Source of the DNA: Colwellia sp. 12G3
GTDB taxonomy: Bacteria > Pseudomonadota > Gammaproteobacteria > Enterobacterales > Alteromonadaceae
Length of the DNA stretch: 64,000 nucleotides
NCBI RefSeq assembly: GCF_002836775.1
Contig: NZ_PJAQ01000017.1
Span: 434,001-498,000 of the forward strand
Direction of reading: 5' to 3'
Position numbers and translations under genes: made by a program. Under the pieces are notes generated by a model. The model was not told the DNA's origin. It saw nothing but the letters and a program-made list of their open reading frames with translations, and searched no databases. Within the stretch, counting starts at the first letter, position 1. The number at the start of each line of letters is the position of its first letter. Of this stretch, positions 27,233-36,594 are shown one piece after another.

Positions 27233-29857
27233 TTATTTCTGGTAGTTAAATTTTTCTCTTAAATTTATTCTTTCAAGTGATGTGCCCAGTAATACTTCAA
27301 AATCACCGTCTTCAGCTAACCAATCATTGGTCTTAACATCCCAAAAAGATAAATCACGTTTATTCAGTGATATGCTGATTTTTTTACTTTCACCTGGCGC
27401 TAAGAATACTTTAGCAAAACCTTTCAATTCTTTTGTTGGCCTATCAACACTTGACTCAACATCATGTAGATATAGTTGCACCACTTCAGCGCCAGCAACT
27501 TTACCGGTGTTTTTAACCATAGCGGTGACGGTAATATTTTCATCCGCACTGATATTTGATGCCGATAAAGCAATATCAGTTAAGGCAAAGTTGGTATATG
27601 AAAGACCATGACCAAACGCAAAGATTGGTTTGATATTTTGTTGTTCAAACCAACGATAGCCAATAAACACACCTTCTGTGTATAAGCTTTCTTTTGCGTT
27701 GTAATCATTAAGGGCAATAGGTGCAGTATCTTCTAGACGAGCCGGTAAGGTGATCGGCATTTTACCACTTGGGTTAACATCACCTGTTAAGATATCGGTA
27801 AAAGCATGACCTGCTTCCATACCACCATACCAACCCCAAACAATCGCGTTTGCTTGCTCTGCCCAAGGCATTTCAACGGCCGAGCCCGCAACCAGGAATA
27901 CCACAGTTTTCTCATTAGCAGCAATGAGCTTACTTATAATCTCATCTTGTGAATTAGGTAGCTTCATATCAGGTCTATCTATTGATTCTCTGTCATCACC
28001 ATGACTCAAACCACCAAAGTAAATAACAGCATCTGCCTTTTTAGCCGCAGCAATATACTCTGCTTCACTGCTGAATAACTCACCCGGTGCATCCCAACCT
28101 AAAGTGAAGTGCTCACTACCATCGTACTCAATTTCGAAGCTATAACTTTCACCTGCGTTTAACGAAATATCATGAGATAACACAATGGTATCAGCTGATG
28201 AATCAAAACTTTCTTTATGTTTAATCACAACGTCATCATTAATTTTTAACTGAAATCCACCTAGGGTTTCAACTTTTAATTGATGCGAGCCCGTAGTTAG
28301 CGGCTTGATCTTTGCCGTCATAGTGATGTGCTGAGTTATACTTGTGTCTTTCGCTTTAAACTTGGAATCAACTATCCAAGCCTTATCCGTTATATTTTCA
28401 CGAACCGAGTCTTTAAAGTAGGATACATTCCAAGCAGGGGTTCCTGTCCAATGACGGCTTTCAACATAGTCACTCGCGATAGCTGCGAGTTCACTACTGC
28501 GTGCTCTCATTACCGTTATATTTACCTCATCACCAAACTTTGCTTTTAACCCTTCAAGTGGTGTTACCTCATATAAAGATTTCACTTCTGATGAGCCGCC
28601 ACCTGTCCCATGTTTTTTATCCGCATTTGGCCCGAGTACAAGAATATTTTTAACTTTTTTGGTATCGAGTGGTAAAACAGCATTTTCGCCAACCGTTTCA
28701 TTTTTCAATAACACCACACCTTCAGCGGCAATTTTACGAGCAGCTGCTTGATGTGCTTTAGTATTTCTAGCGCCTGGTAAACGATTTTCATCATACATAC
28801 CGATACTATGTTGCACGCGTAAAATTCGTCTGGCTTTTTCATCGGCAACCGATTCATCAATTTTACCGGATTGAATCATCTCTAAAAAAGGTCTCGCCAA
28901 GAAGTAATCTTGATAATCATCAACTTGTGTGCCCATTTCTAAATCTAAACCATTTACCGCAGCATCATAGGTATTAATATCAACATGCCAATCGGTAAGT
29001 AATACGCCTTGATAGCCCCACTCGCCCTTTAATATATCCATGACTAAATGTTTGCTTTGGTTAGCATTAGTACCATAGTACTCATTATATGAGCCCATCA
29101 TACCAAGCACGCCGCCTTCTTTAACCGCCGCTTCAAAAGCAGGTAAATAGACTTCTCGAAGAGTACGTTCATCCGGCTTGGCATTCACACCTGTTCGGTT
29201 TAGCTCTTGGGTATTTAATGCATAATGCTTCACGGTTGCGGCAACATCGTTAGCTTGGATGGCCTTAATTTGTGGTACCACTAATTTTGCCGCCAAAATG
29301 GGATCTTCTCCCATATATTCAAAATTTCGACCATATAAAGGTAAGCGCGCTAAATTCACACCGGGTCCTAAGATAAAGTCTTTTTTTCTGTCACGTGCTT
29401 CAGCGCCCAATACATGACCATGTAAACGAGCAATTTTAGGATCCCAACTTGCTGCTACAGAGGTAAGATGAGGTAAATAGGTAGAATGATCATCTGTCCA
29501 ACCAGCCGACGCCCACGTATGACGTTCTATTTGATGACGCACACCATGAGGGCCATCTGATAACCACATTTCCGGAATACCAACACGTTCGATAGCATTA
29601 ATATGGAATTTACCGCTGGCATGAGCTAGCGAGACTTTTTCAGGTAAAGTCATTTTTGCCAGTAACGCTTCAACGTCTTGCTCTACTGTTTTAAGACGAG
29701 CTTCTGATTTTTCAATACCTTGATCTTGCTTGGTACTTTTACTGGCAACATCGGCTTTGTTGTCATTTACACAACCCGAAAGACCGGAAGCTAGTGCCAA
29801 TACAGTGGAAATTACCAATGTACTTTTTAGTTTAGTGTTCATAAGCATTACTTTCAT
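27233..29857 (-). CDS. Lipoprotein GH3 beta-glucosidase with PA14 insert
   Basis: This 874-residue protein has a lipobox LSGC (Cys29) and a full GH3 enzyme: N-terminal TIM-barrel (about 60-350) with nucleophile D289 in VLLTDWHVD, an alpha/beta C-terminal domain split by a PA14 module (about 470-595, GGFQLKINDDVVI), and a terminal fibronectin-III-like domain. PA14-containing GH3 enzymes use the insert to shape substrate specificity for small beta-glucosides. Two later Met codons (residues 4 and 6) are alternative starts. A LacI-type operator with one mismatch lies 43 bp upstream. It is downstream of the halogenase gene on the same strand but has its own promoter region. Confidence 0.9.
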   Translation of the reverse strand: MKVMLMNTKLKSTLVISTVLALASGLSGCVNDNKADVASKSTKQDQGIEKSEARLKTVEQDVEALLAKMTLPEKVSLAHASGKFHINAIERVGIPEMWLSDGPHGVRHQIERHTWASAGWTDDHSTYLPHLTSVAASWDPKIARLHGHVLGAEARDRKKDFILGPGVNLARLPLYGRNFEYMGEDPILAAKLVVPQIKAIQANDVAATVKHYALNTQELNRTGVNAKPDERTLREVYLPAFEAAVKEGGVLGMMGSYNEYYGTNANQSKHLVMDILKGEWGYQGVLLTDWHVDINTYDAAVNGLDLEMGTQVDDYQDYFLARPFLEMIQSGKIDESVADEKARRILRVQHSIGMYDENRLPGARNTKAHQAAARKIAAEGVVLLKNETVGENAVLPLDTKKVKNILVLGPNADKKHGTGGGSSEVKSLYEVTPLEGLKAKFGDEVNITVMRARSSELAAIASDYVESRHWTGTPAWNVSYFKDSVRENITDKAWIVDSKFKAKDTSITQHITMTAKIKPLTTGSHQLKVETLGGFQLKINDDVVIKHKESFDSSADTIVLSHDISLNAGESYSFEIEYDGSEHFTLGWDAPGELFSSEAEYIAAAKKADAVIYFGGLSHGDDRESIDRPDMKLPNSQDEIISKLIAANEKTVVFLVAGSAVEMPWAEQANAIVWGWYGGMEAGHAFTDILTGDVNPSGKMPITLPARLEDTAPIALNDYNAKESLYTEGVFIGYRWFEQQNIKPIFAFGHGLSYTNFALTDIALSASNISADENITVTAMVKNTGKVAGAEVVQLYLHDVESSVDRPTKELKGFAKVFLAPGESKKISISLNKRDLSFWDVKTNDWLAEDGDFEVLLGTSLERINLREKFNYQK

Positions 29858-29899
29858 TCTCTAACCTTTTTCAATTCATTTATTTAAGACGCAACAAAA

Positions 29900-29913
29900 T
29901 GTAAGCGCTTTCA
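29900..29913. promoter_or_regulatory. LacI-type operator (one mismatch) before the GH3 gene
   Basis: TGTAAGCGCTTTCA differs at one position from the perfect TGTAAGCGCTTACA palindrome found upstream of other island genes. It lies 43-56 bp upstream of the GH3 start. Confidence 0.8.
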
Positions 29914-30036
29914 TTTTATTGTTATAACATAATATCTCGTGATGTTTTTATCAAGTAAATATTGCTATTGATAAAATTTATCTACTTAATAATGTACACA
30001 ATTACTACATGCCTAAATACTTAACAATGTGCATAG

Positions 30037-31563
30037 TTATGCCTTACAGTACTTATCAATAAAGTCTTTTTGCATTGGCATAGTCTCTACTGACTTTTGA
30101 ATAACAGAGTAGATATGTTGCAGCCTGCGTTCTATTTCTTCTTCAGATAAAACATCAACTAACGGGTGATAACCACTAGGGGTTAGTCCTTGACCATGCA
30201 TTACCGCTAACCAAGAGGTTTCATTAAACAACTCATTATCTTCGCGATAAATACGACCATTTTTTTGATATAAATCCATTTTAGCCTGCAAACGATCTGA
30301 CACTTTCATTTGCTGACAATCACGCCAAAACTCTGAATCATCTCTATCCGTTGCTTTGTAATGTAATACGATAAAATCTTTGATATATTCAAGTTCAGTT
30401 TTTGTCTGTTGGTTGTAAGTATCAATGTCAATTTGATCAAACCCTTGATGAGGAAATAATGCCATTAACTTAGCAATTGACGATTGAATGAGGTGTAAAC
30501 CGGTAGATTCCAACGGCTCAACAAACCCTGCGGAAAGACCAATAGCAATACAGTTTTTGTTCCAACTTTTTTTACGTACACCCGTTGTCCAACGCAAAAA
30601 ATTCGGCTCGCCGATAGGCTCACCTTCCATTTGCTCTGTTAATATTTTTACTGCTTCTTCATCGCTAACAAACTTACTTGGGTAGACATAGCCATTTCCC
30701 ACTCTATGCTGCAAAGGAATTCGCCATATCCAACCTGCCTTTTGAGCCTTAGCTTGGGTATAAGGATGCAATACATCGGCTTCTTTTGGCATACAAGGCA
30801 TAGCAACAGCACGGTCACAAGGAAGCACATCACTCCAATCATCAAAGCCTGTTTTTAGCGCTCCCTCAATCAGTAAAGCTTTAAAACCACTGCAATCAAT
30901 AAATAAATCTGCCGCTACTCGCTCACCATTTTCAAGGTAAACACTATCAATAAAGCCATCGCTGTCTCTAACTGAAACATTAACCACTTTACCCTCTGTT
31001 CGCGTTACGCCACGTTCAACAGAAAAATCTCGTAAATACTTTGCGTATAAGGTCGCATCAAAATGAAAAGCATAGTTAATCTGTGACAGCGGTGAATTGC
31101 CCCTGTTTTGTGGACGCATAAACTTGCCTTGTCTCGCGGCAACTGCAGCTAAGGAGTATTCTTCAAGATCAGGACCTTTACCTTGCTGGTGCATCTTAAG
31201 CCAATAATGATGAAATTGAATGGCATCCATGTTGGTACCATGGTCGCCAAAGGGATGCATATAACCACCGCCTTTTTTAGTCCAATCAATAAATTCGATA
31301 CCTAACTTAAAGCTACCCTGAGTTTTTTTAACAAAGTCGTTTTCATCTATTCCAAGGATTTTGTTAAATAGTGATATTTGTGGAATAGTCGCTTCACCGA
31401 CCGAAACCGTACTAATTTGGTCTGATTCGATTAATTGAATATCACAGTAATTTGATCCTAAAATTTTAGATAAAGCCGATGCGGTCATCCAACCTGCAGT
31501 GCCACCACCAACAATCACTATTTTTTTTATTTTATTTTGTCGATTTGCGGTTGATTGACTCAT
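30037..31563 (-). CDS. FAD-dependent tryptophan-halogenase-family protein, copy 1
   Basis: This 508-residue flavin-dependent halogenase-like protein (PF04820) has the FAD motif IVGGGTAGWMTASAL, the VGEATIP loop, K86 in GSFKLGIEF at the position of the catalytic lysine of PrnA, the signature GWIWRIPLQ (WxWxIP) and GFVEPLESTG with the conserved Glu. It lacks a signal peptide, so it acts in the cytoplasm with a reduced-flavin supplier not seen here. It follows a TonB receptor, with a terminator between. Relatives in TonB-receptor loci are known to halogenate free indoles in vitro but have no established natural substrate. It is closer to copy 3 (43.3 kb) than to copy 2. Confidence 0.87.
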   Translation of the reverse strand: MSQSTANRQNKIKKIVIVGGGTAGWMTASALSKILGSNYCDIQLIESDQISTVSVGEATIPQISLFNKILGIDENDFVKKTQGSFKLGIEFIDWTKKGGGYMHPFGDHGTNMDAIQFHHYWLKMHQQGKGPDLEEYSLAAVAARQGKFMRPQNRGNSPLSQINYAFHFDATLYAKYLRDFSVERGVTRTEGKVVNVSVRDSDGFIDSVYLENGERVAADLFIDCSGFKALLIEGALKTGFDDWSDVLPCDRAVAMPCMPKEADVLHPYTQAKAQKAGWIWRIPLQHRVGNGYVYPSKFVSDEEAVKILTEQMEGEPIGEPNFLRWTTGVRKKSWNKNCIAIGLSAGFVEPLESTGLHLIQSSIAKLMALFPHQGFDQIDIDTYNQQTKTELEYIKDFIVLHYKATDRDDSEFWRDCQQMKVSDRLQAKMDLYQKNGRIYREDNELFNETSWLAVMHGQGLTPSGYHPLVDVLSEEEIERRLQHIYSVIQKSVETMPMQKDFIDKYCKA

Positions 31564-31603
31564 AACTGTCTCCCAGAAAAAATTTATAAATGAAGGAATT
31601 AAA

Positions 31604-31645
31604 TAAAAAAGCCGTCCCTAACATCAGGGAACAATAGGGACGGCT
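31604..31645 (-). terminator. Intrinsic terminator between TonB receptor 1 and halogenase 1
   Basis: A perfect 10-bp stem AGCCGTCCCT (31610-31619) / AGGGACGGCT (31636-31645) is followed on the minus strand by TTTTTTATTT. It would reduce read-through from the receptor gene into the halogenase gene, leaving the latter lower expressed or separately promoted. Confidence 0.88.
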
Positions 31646-31745
31646 AAAGGGTTGATAAGTGTCGATGTCATCAATGCCCAAAACATTGGCGATTCAATAG
31701 GATTACCCTTATTAAACCGCCATTTTACACTGTGTAACTAAGGTG

Positions 31746-34700
31746 CTAGAAAGTAGCGCGAACTACTAAGCTATAGCGACGATCATTGGTGAACCATGAA
31801 CGTGTTTGTTTGTCACCTTCTTTATTTACTTGCATCAAGGTTTCTGTGACATTGTTATTAAGGTTGGTGCCTTGCAGACCTAACTTCCAGTTATCACTTA
31901 CATCCCAGAATACTGATGCGTCTAACTGACCATTAGCTGAGTTATAAATGGGTAATTTAGTGATAACATCGCGGGTCGTAAGCAAGTACTCTGAACGCCA
32001 GTTGTAAGCAATACGTGCTGAAATACCAAACTTCTCATATAACAAAGCAGCATTAGCATTTTGCTCTGATAAACCTTCAAGCGGCAAATCATCAAAGGCG
32101 ATATCACCAGCATCATCAGAGTTACCACTCGAGTCATTTAAACCAGAGTTTGGTGAACCATCTTCATTAATGTGGGTATAGTTTAACTGCACACCTAAGC
32201 CAGAAAATGCGCCAGGTAACATGTCGAAGAACTGTTGATAAGAAAGCTCAATACCACTAATACTACCTTCATCCCCGTTAGTTGCACCAGATACTTCAAC
32301 CTGCTGAGTTACACCATTATTAGTATAGTCACGCACGGTAACACCATTTATAAAGTAGTTACTTAAGTCTTTATAAAACAATGAGGTAGTTAATGAGCCT
32401 GCCTCAGAAAAATACCACTCTAAAGATAAGTCATAGTTATATGACTCCATTGGTTTTAAGTATGGGTTACCTGAACTTGCCGTGTAGCGGTCATATTTTG
32501 CATAGACAGGAATCGGCTCTTCACCTTCAGGCACGTCAATATCATAAGTAACTTCCATCTCGGTACCACTGATGCCAACGTAATTACGCAAATGACCTAA
32601 AGATGGCAAAGCAATAGCTTCAGAAAAAGCAAAACGCATAAGTAACTCATCAGTGAGGTTCAGTTTAAAGTTTACGCTAGGCAATACATTACTGTATTCA
32701 CTTGCGGCAACCATAGATTCAAAACCGGCATTACCAAAGGCAGCTTGCCCCTCATCCAAGACATTACCAATATCGGTAGGGTCATTTGGATCATTTGGTG
32801 CATCATCTGGGAAGCTCAAAAAGCCATGGGTATCATTTTCCAATTTAACGTAACGCATACCAATATTAGCGCTATAGTCTAAACCTGCGATGTCACCTTC
32901 AAAGTTAACTTTCAAATAGGCTGCGGTGCTAATTTCTTCAGTTTCATTTATTTCATTGTTAACAAAGTGCCCCATTGCACCATCGCGGTCGGCAAGTGGA
33001 CTCCAACCCCAGTCAACCGCTTTTGCATCAGCTACAGCATCAGGTAAATTGTCATAATCCTTAACCATAGCAGCCGAAGGGAATAAGAAGTTATTGCCAC
33101 CTTCTGCATTTAACACACCACCTCGAGCAAAGTTATCAAAGCTAACTTCGTCATAAGGTACATCAGTATCTGCATACCAAATATTTCCGCCAGCCCAACC
33201 TTCTGATAATACCGCCCAGTTCCAAGCAGACTGCCTTGTTGTTTGTTGACGATCAGAATAACGTGCACCAAATTGAACTGATTTAACTATACCTTCATCA
33301 AAGGTATATTCGGCATCTGCCTGAGTAGCAAATTCCGTTCCTTCATTATCAGAAATATGGTCCATAACATTACGCCAGAAATTAGTACTGGTATCAGTAA
33401 ATGGCGTGCCTGGTACATAATCTGCTTGGCCATCATAACCAGGATCATGAAAGGTAATGTCTGGTAAGCCACTGCCTCGTAAATCCATACCAACAACAGC
33501 ACGTGTTGCGCCTGCTACAGAGACATCTTCAATCTCCATCGTTGAGTCGACATATTGAACATCAAAATTAACTGCCCAGCTATCGTTTGGCATAAATTTG
33601 ACGTTAAAGCTGTAGTCATTAACGGTTGACTCTTCATCTCTAACACGAGTTACCATCGCATGTTGCATACCGTAGCGCGAAGGTGCACCATCACCACGCC
33701 AGCCGGCTTCAGAGGTAATGACTCCACTTTCAAAATAACCATTTTCATCAAATTCAAAGCTAGTTCCATCTACGGGTAACATCGGATTAGCATCATCAGC
33801 ATATTCAATCGCATTCTCATGCCAAATCAAACTCGCTTGTGAGCGAATATATTCACCAGTAAGTAAAATTGTTTTATCTGTATTTTCCCACTGCAATGAT
33901 GTAGCGAAACCTTCGCGGTCACGATCATCTTGTTTTTTACTTAAGCGGGCTGATTGTGGCACAAATAAGGCTTGGCCATCGGCTCCCTGATATTCTTGTT
34001 CCTCATAACGACCAACTTGAGTAGCATTAGACTCAACTTTAGTTTGTGAGTTGGAGTAGTTAACCAAAAAACCTAAACGGCCAGAATCAAGGGTAAAAAT
34101 ATCACTATATAAACCTGAAAATGTTGGTGATACCTCTTCACGCATATCGGTATAAGTTGCATCGGCTGAAAAAGCAAAAACACGACCATCTGAATCAAAA
34201 GCTTTACGAGTATTAAGGTTTACTGTACCGGCAATACCGCCTTCAATCATATCAGCCGTTTGGTTTTTAAAGACTTCCACCGAGCCCATCAGCTCTGGCG
34301 ATACATCTTGAAAACTTAAACCTCGGCCTGAATCGGCAGAGAAACTATCTCGACCATTAAACTCACTGCGAACATGGGTTAAACCACGCACAACAACTCC
34401 GCCACCTTCTACACCAAAATGATCTGGGTCATCTGCTGCTGAAAATCGTTCAATGGCAACACCTGGCATACGAGATATAGCTTCTAAAACACTTCTATCT
34501 GGCATCGAGCCCATATCAGCTGCAGAAATGGCATCCATTACCGTATCGGCATTCATTTTCATGTTTTGTGCTGAAATTAAATTACCACGTTGACCTTTAA
34601 CCTCAATAACTTCAATAGTATCTTCTTTTATTTGAGCTTTAGTTTTTTCATCTGCCTCTGCAGCATAAACAGAAGCAGAGCTTAAACCTAAAATGGCCGA

Positions 34701-34802
34701 TGCTATAATTGAATACGTAAAAGTACTATTATTTTTTCGTGAGTTAATATGTGAATTAGCGCGTGAATTTTTTCTGCACAAAGTGCCTGTTTGGTTTTGC
34801 AT
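31746..34802 (-). CDS. TonB-dependent receptor 1
   Basis: This 1018-residue outer-membrane receptor has a long N-region with a signal peptide ending near VYA-AEA (about residue 48), a putative TonB box around DTIEVIEVKGQR, a plug domain (MGSMPDRSVLEAISRMPGVAIERF, VVVRGLTHVRSEFNGRDSF, GGIAGTVNLNTRKAF) and a 22-strand barrel ending in YSLVVRATF with the C-terminal Phe. It belongs to the proteobacterial polysaccharide-locus type (TIGR01782-like). It lies between a CBM9-like gene upstream and a halogenase downstream, so it probably imports the oligosaccharide handled by the 22-27 kb operon. No LacI-type operator precedes it, unlike receptor 2. Confidence 0.92.
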   Translation of the reverse strand: MQNQTGTLCRKNSRANSHINSRKNNSTFTYSIIASAILGLSSASVYAAEADEKTKAQIKEDTIEVIEVKGQRGNLISAQNMKMNADTVMDAISAADMGSMPDRSVLEAISRMPGVAIERFSAADDPDHFGVEGGGVVVRGLTHVRSEFNGRDSFSADSGRGLSFQDVSPELMGSVEVFKNQTADMIEGGIAGTVNLNTRKAFDSDGRVFAFSADATYTDMREEVSPTFSGLYSDIFTLDSGRLGFLVNYSNSQTKVESNATQVGRYEEQEYQGADGQALFVPQSARLSKKQDDRDREGFATSLQWENTDKTILLTGEYIRSQASLIWHENAIEYADDANPMLPVDGTSFEFDENGYFESGVITSEAGWRGDGAPSRYGMQHAMVTRVRDEESTVNDYSFNVKFMPNDSWAVNFDVQYVDSTMEIEDVSVAGATRAVVGMDLRGSGLPDITFHDPGYDGQADYVPGTPFTDTSTNFWRNVMDHISDNEGTEFATQADAEYTFDEGIVKSVQFGARYSDRQQTTRQSAWNWAVLSEGWAGGNIWYADTDVPYDEVSFDNFARGGVLNAEGGNNFLFPSAAMVKDYDNLPDAVADAKAVDWGWSPLADRDGAMGHFVNNEINETEEISTAAYLKVNFEGDIAGLDYSANIGMRYVKLENDTHGFLSFPDDAPNDPNDPTDIGNVLDEGQAAFGNAGFESMVAASEYSNVLPSVNFKLNLTDELLMRFAFSEAIALPSLGHLRNYVGISGTEMEVTYDIDVPEGEEPIPVYAKYDRYTASSGNPYLKPMESYNYDLSLEWYFSEAGSLTTSLFYKDLSNYFINGVTVRDYTNNGVTQQVEVSGATNGDEGSISGIELSYQQFFDMLPGAFSGLGVQLNYTHINEDGSPNSGLNDSSGNSDDAGDIAFDDLPLEGLSEQNANAALLYEKFGISARIAYNWRSEYLLTTRDVITKLPIYNSANGQLDASVFWDVSDNWKLGLQGTNLNNNVTETLMQVNKEGDKQTRSWFTNDRRYSLVVRATF

Positions 34803-35130
34803 GTTCTTAATCCCCTTTAATATTTCCGCCTAACTCATTAGCTATATTAAGTTGCCTAAATAAGGCTTAATGAGCAGGTTGAATATTTTTATAATCGTTA
34901 TTGCTCTTGGCGAGCTTACTCAACTTAGCAATAACAATTAGGGGGTTCGTCTCTACTTAAAAAAAAGCTCGAATTTGAACGTTCAACTTTATGTATACAG
35001 ACATTTAAACTTGTGTATAAATGTAACAAACTGTTTTTTAATGACTTTATTTTAAAGACTCTTTTTGTACATTTTCACAATAAAGGTAAAGTGGCACCTT
35101 GAATTAGCTTTACTAAGCTAGTCAATCAAG
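34803..35130. other. Leader region of TonB receptor 1
   Basis: This 328-bp gap lies between the CBM9-like gene and receptor 1 on the same strand. It contains an inverted repeat GTTATTGCT (34897-34905) / AGCAATAAC (34927-34935) with a 21-nt loop, roughly 100 bp upstream of the receptor start, and AT-rich sequence. No ORF and no LacI palindrome were seen. Confidence 0.5.
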
Positions 35131-35892
35131 TTATTTAACCAAGGTTAATTTTTGAAAAACATCAGCAGTGATATAGCCTAAATTCTTACTACCATTTACC
35201 GCTTTAATATCAACTGAGCCAATAAAGTGTTCACGCTCTTTACTGCCATCGTTATCACAATAGGCCAACATAAAGCCCAGCTTCTTACCCAATGATAATG
35301 TCACGGGTTGTGATTGCTTTATGTCCTTTGACGTTTTTAAAGTAAAGCTATCGCCATAAACACGAACCGCCAATTCCCAGATAACTTTATTAGGTGATTG
35401 TTCACTGCGACGCCATACACTACTAATATGATCATTGAGTAAAACAAAGTTATCTGAGCCATCAGCATTTTTTTCACCGATATCTACAGCTTGATTATCC
35501 AAAGCAACATGATAAGCAAAAGCGTTATAGTTAAACTGATGGTTGCCACCGGAGGCATCTTCATCAAGGAAAATCTCTAAACAATCATCATCCCAATATA
35601 AATGACGTGGATCCGCATGTTGATCAAATAAAATATCATCGGTAATTTCCACCAATAAATATAACTGCGCTTCATCCCACATTATTTTAAAGCGTCCAGA
35701 GAAATCTTCTTTACTCGGCATTTCACCCAAGATAAGTTGATCGATTGGCTGCCAACTGGCTAACTGCCAACTAGCTTCATCAGCAATGCCGTTAATAGCC
35801 ATTTTTTCCGGTGACTTTTTGGCTTCGAGGGCTGATACATTGATAGAGAAAGCAACCAATAATGAGGTTACAAATTTCAAATAGTTAGACAT
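35131..35892 (-). CDS. Exported CBM9-like sugar-binding protein
   Basis: This 253-residue protein has a signal peptide (1-22, ending VSA) and one carbohydrate-binding CBM9-like domain (PF06452): INGIADEASWQLASW, FKIMWDEAQLYLLVEITDD, the acidic DDDCLEIFLD motif, and an LGFMLAYCDNDG C-terminal strand. Such stand-alone CBM9-like proteins bind reducing ends of glycans in the periplasm or at the surface. It is divergent from TonB receptor 2 and upstream of receptor 1, and could serve as an accessory binder for either. A perfect 20-bp inverted repeat lies 65 bp upstream of its start. Confidence 0.85.
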   Translation of the reverse strand: MSNYLKFVTSLLVAFSINVSALEAKKSPEKMAINGIADEASWQLASWQPIDQLILGEMPSKEDFSGRFKIMWDEAQLYLLVEITDDILFDQHADPRHLYWDDDCLEIFLDEDASGGNHQFNYNAFAYHVALDNQAVDIGEKNADGSDNFVLLNDHISSVWRRSEQSPNKVIWELAVRVYGDSFTLKTSKDIKQSQPVTLSLGKKLGFMLAYCDNDGSKEREHFIGSVDIKAVNGSKNLGYITADVFQKLTLVK

Positions 35893-35957
35893 TGTTTACA
35901 TTCCTGTTTTTTGTTTTATTGCTAGTGACTTTTTAGTGATTACTTTTCTAGTGATCG

Positions 35958-36009
35958 ATTGATAGACCCTATTTATTTCATTGGCAACCAATAAATAGGG
36001 TCTATCAAT
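35958..36009. repeat. Perfect 20-bp inverted repeat with 12-nt loop
   Basis: Arms 35958-35977 and 35990-36009 are exact complements; the arm core is GATAGACCCTATTTATT. The loop (35978-35989) reads TCATTGGCAACC, and its ATTGG can alternatively pair with CCAAT at the start of the second arm. It lies in the likely 5' leader of the CBM9-like gene and is not followed by a long T-run. Confidence 0.9.
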
Positions 36010-36269
36010 GTTTACTGTACTGACACATTGTTCACTGAGCAAAGATATTCACATCGCTTCAAATTGTCTATCAAGTAAATTAGCCGAAAAGAAGTGATTC
36101 ACTCGCTGAGACATTCGCTTAGCAATAATAGCCTTTTTAGCTAAATTTGAGCTGATGTTCTTTTATTTTTGTTATCATTATTAGCTTCACCATCATTATT
36201 AAAAGTTACCTTTAGTCATGAAAACCAGTGGCACCCCGCTTACGCTTCATTATTGAACACAACACCAAA

Positions 36270-36283
36270 TGTAAGCGCTTACA
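36270..36283. promoter_or_regulatory. LacI-type operator, distal site before TonB receptor 2
   Basis: Perfect palindrome TGTAAGCGCTTACA, 312 bp upstream of the receptor start. Distance from the two proximal sites (about 200 bp) would allow DNA looping by a tetrameric LacI-family repressor, if the protein tetramerises. Confidence 0.85.
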
Positions 36284-36478
36284 AATATACGGGTATTGGT
36301 ATTATTTTCAACAATGTTTTTATTAGCAATAGTGTAAAATGAGCTAAATTACTATTAAATAACAACAATATAAATAAAAATAAAATATCGCAGCGATCAA
36401 AAAACATACATTTAGTGTATAAGCTTTAATTTACTTTTAAATATTTATTGACCTACTTTTATTAATGAATTACCTTTA

Positions 36479-36492
36479 TGTAAGCGCTTACA
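36479..36492. promoter_or_regulatory. LacI-type operator, middle site before TonB receptor 2
   Basis: Perfect palindrome TGTAAGCGCTTACA (extended to ATGTAAGCGCTTACAT), about 100 bp before the receptor start. Confidence 0.88.
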
Positions 36493-36534
36493 TAATACAT
36501 TAACCGTTCAGGTTGTATTTTTTTTGTATCATAT

Positions 36535-36548
36535 TGTAAGCGCTTACA
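36535..36548. promoter_or_regulatory. LacI-type operator, proximal site before TonB receptor 2
   Basis: Perfect palindrome TGTAAGCGCTTACA (extended to TTGTAAGCGCTTACAA), 46 bp before the receptor start and 56 bp from the middle site, so it probably overlaps the promoter or early leader. Confidence 0.88.
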
Positions 36549-36594
36549 ATAAACTAATAATTAAAAAATGGTCGGCTAAGACTGGGGATTTAAC

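Larger units (their letters stand above)
35893..36594. other. Divergent control region between CBM9-like gene and TonB receptor 2
   Basis: This 702-bp gap contains no convincing ORF. It holds a perfect 20-bp inverted repeat (35958-36009) near the CBM9-like gene and three perfect LacI-type palindromes (36270, 36479, 36535) toward the TonB receptor. The rest is very AT-rich. Confidence 0.75.
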
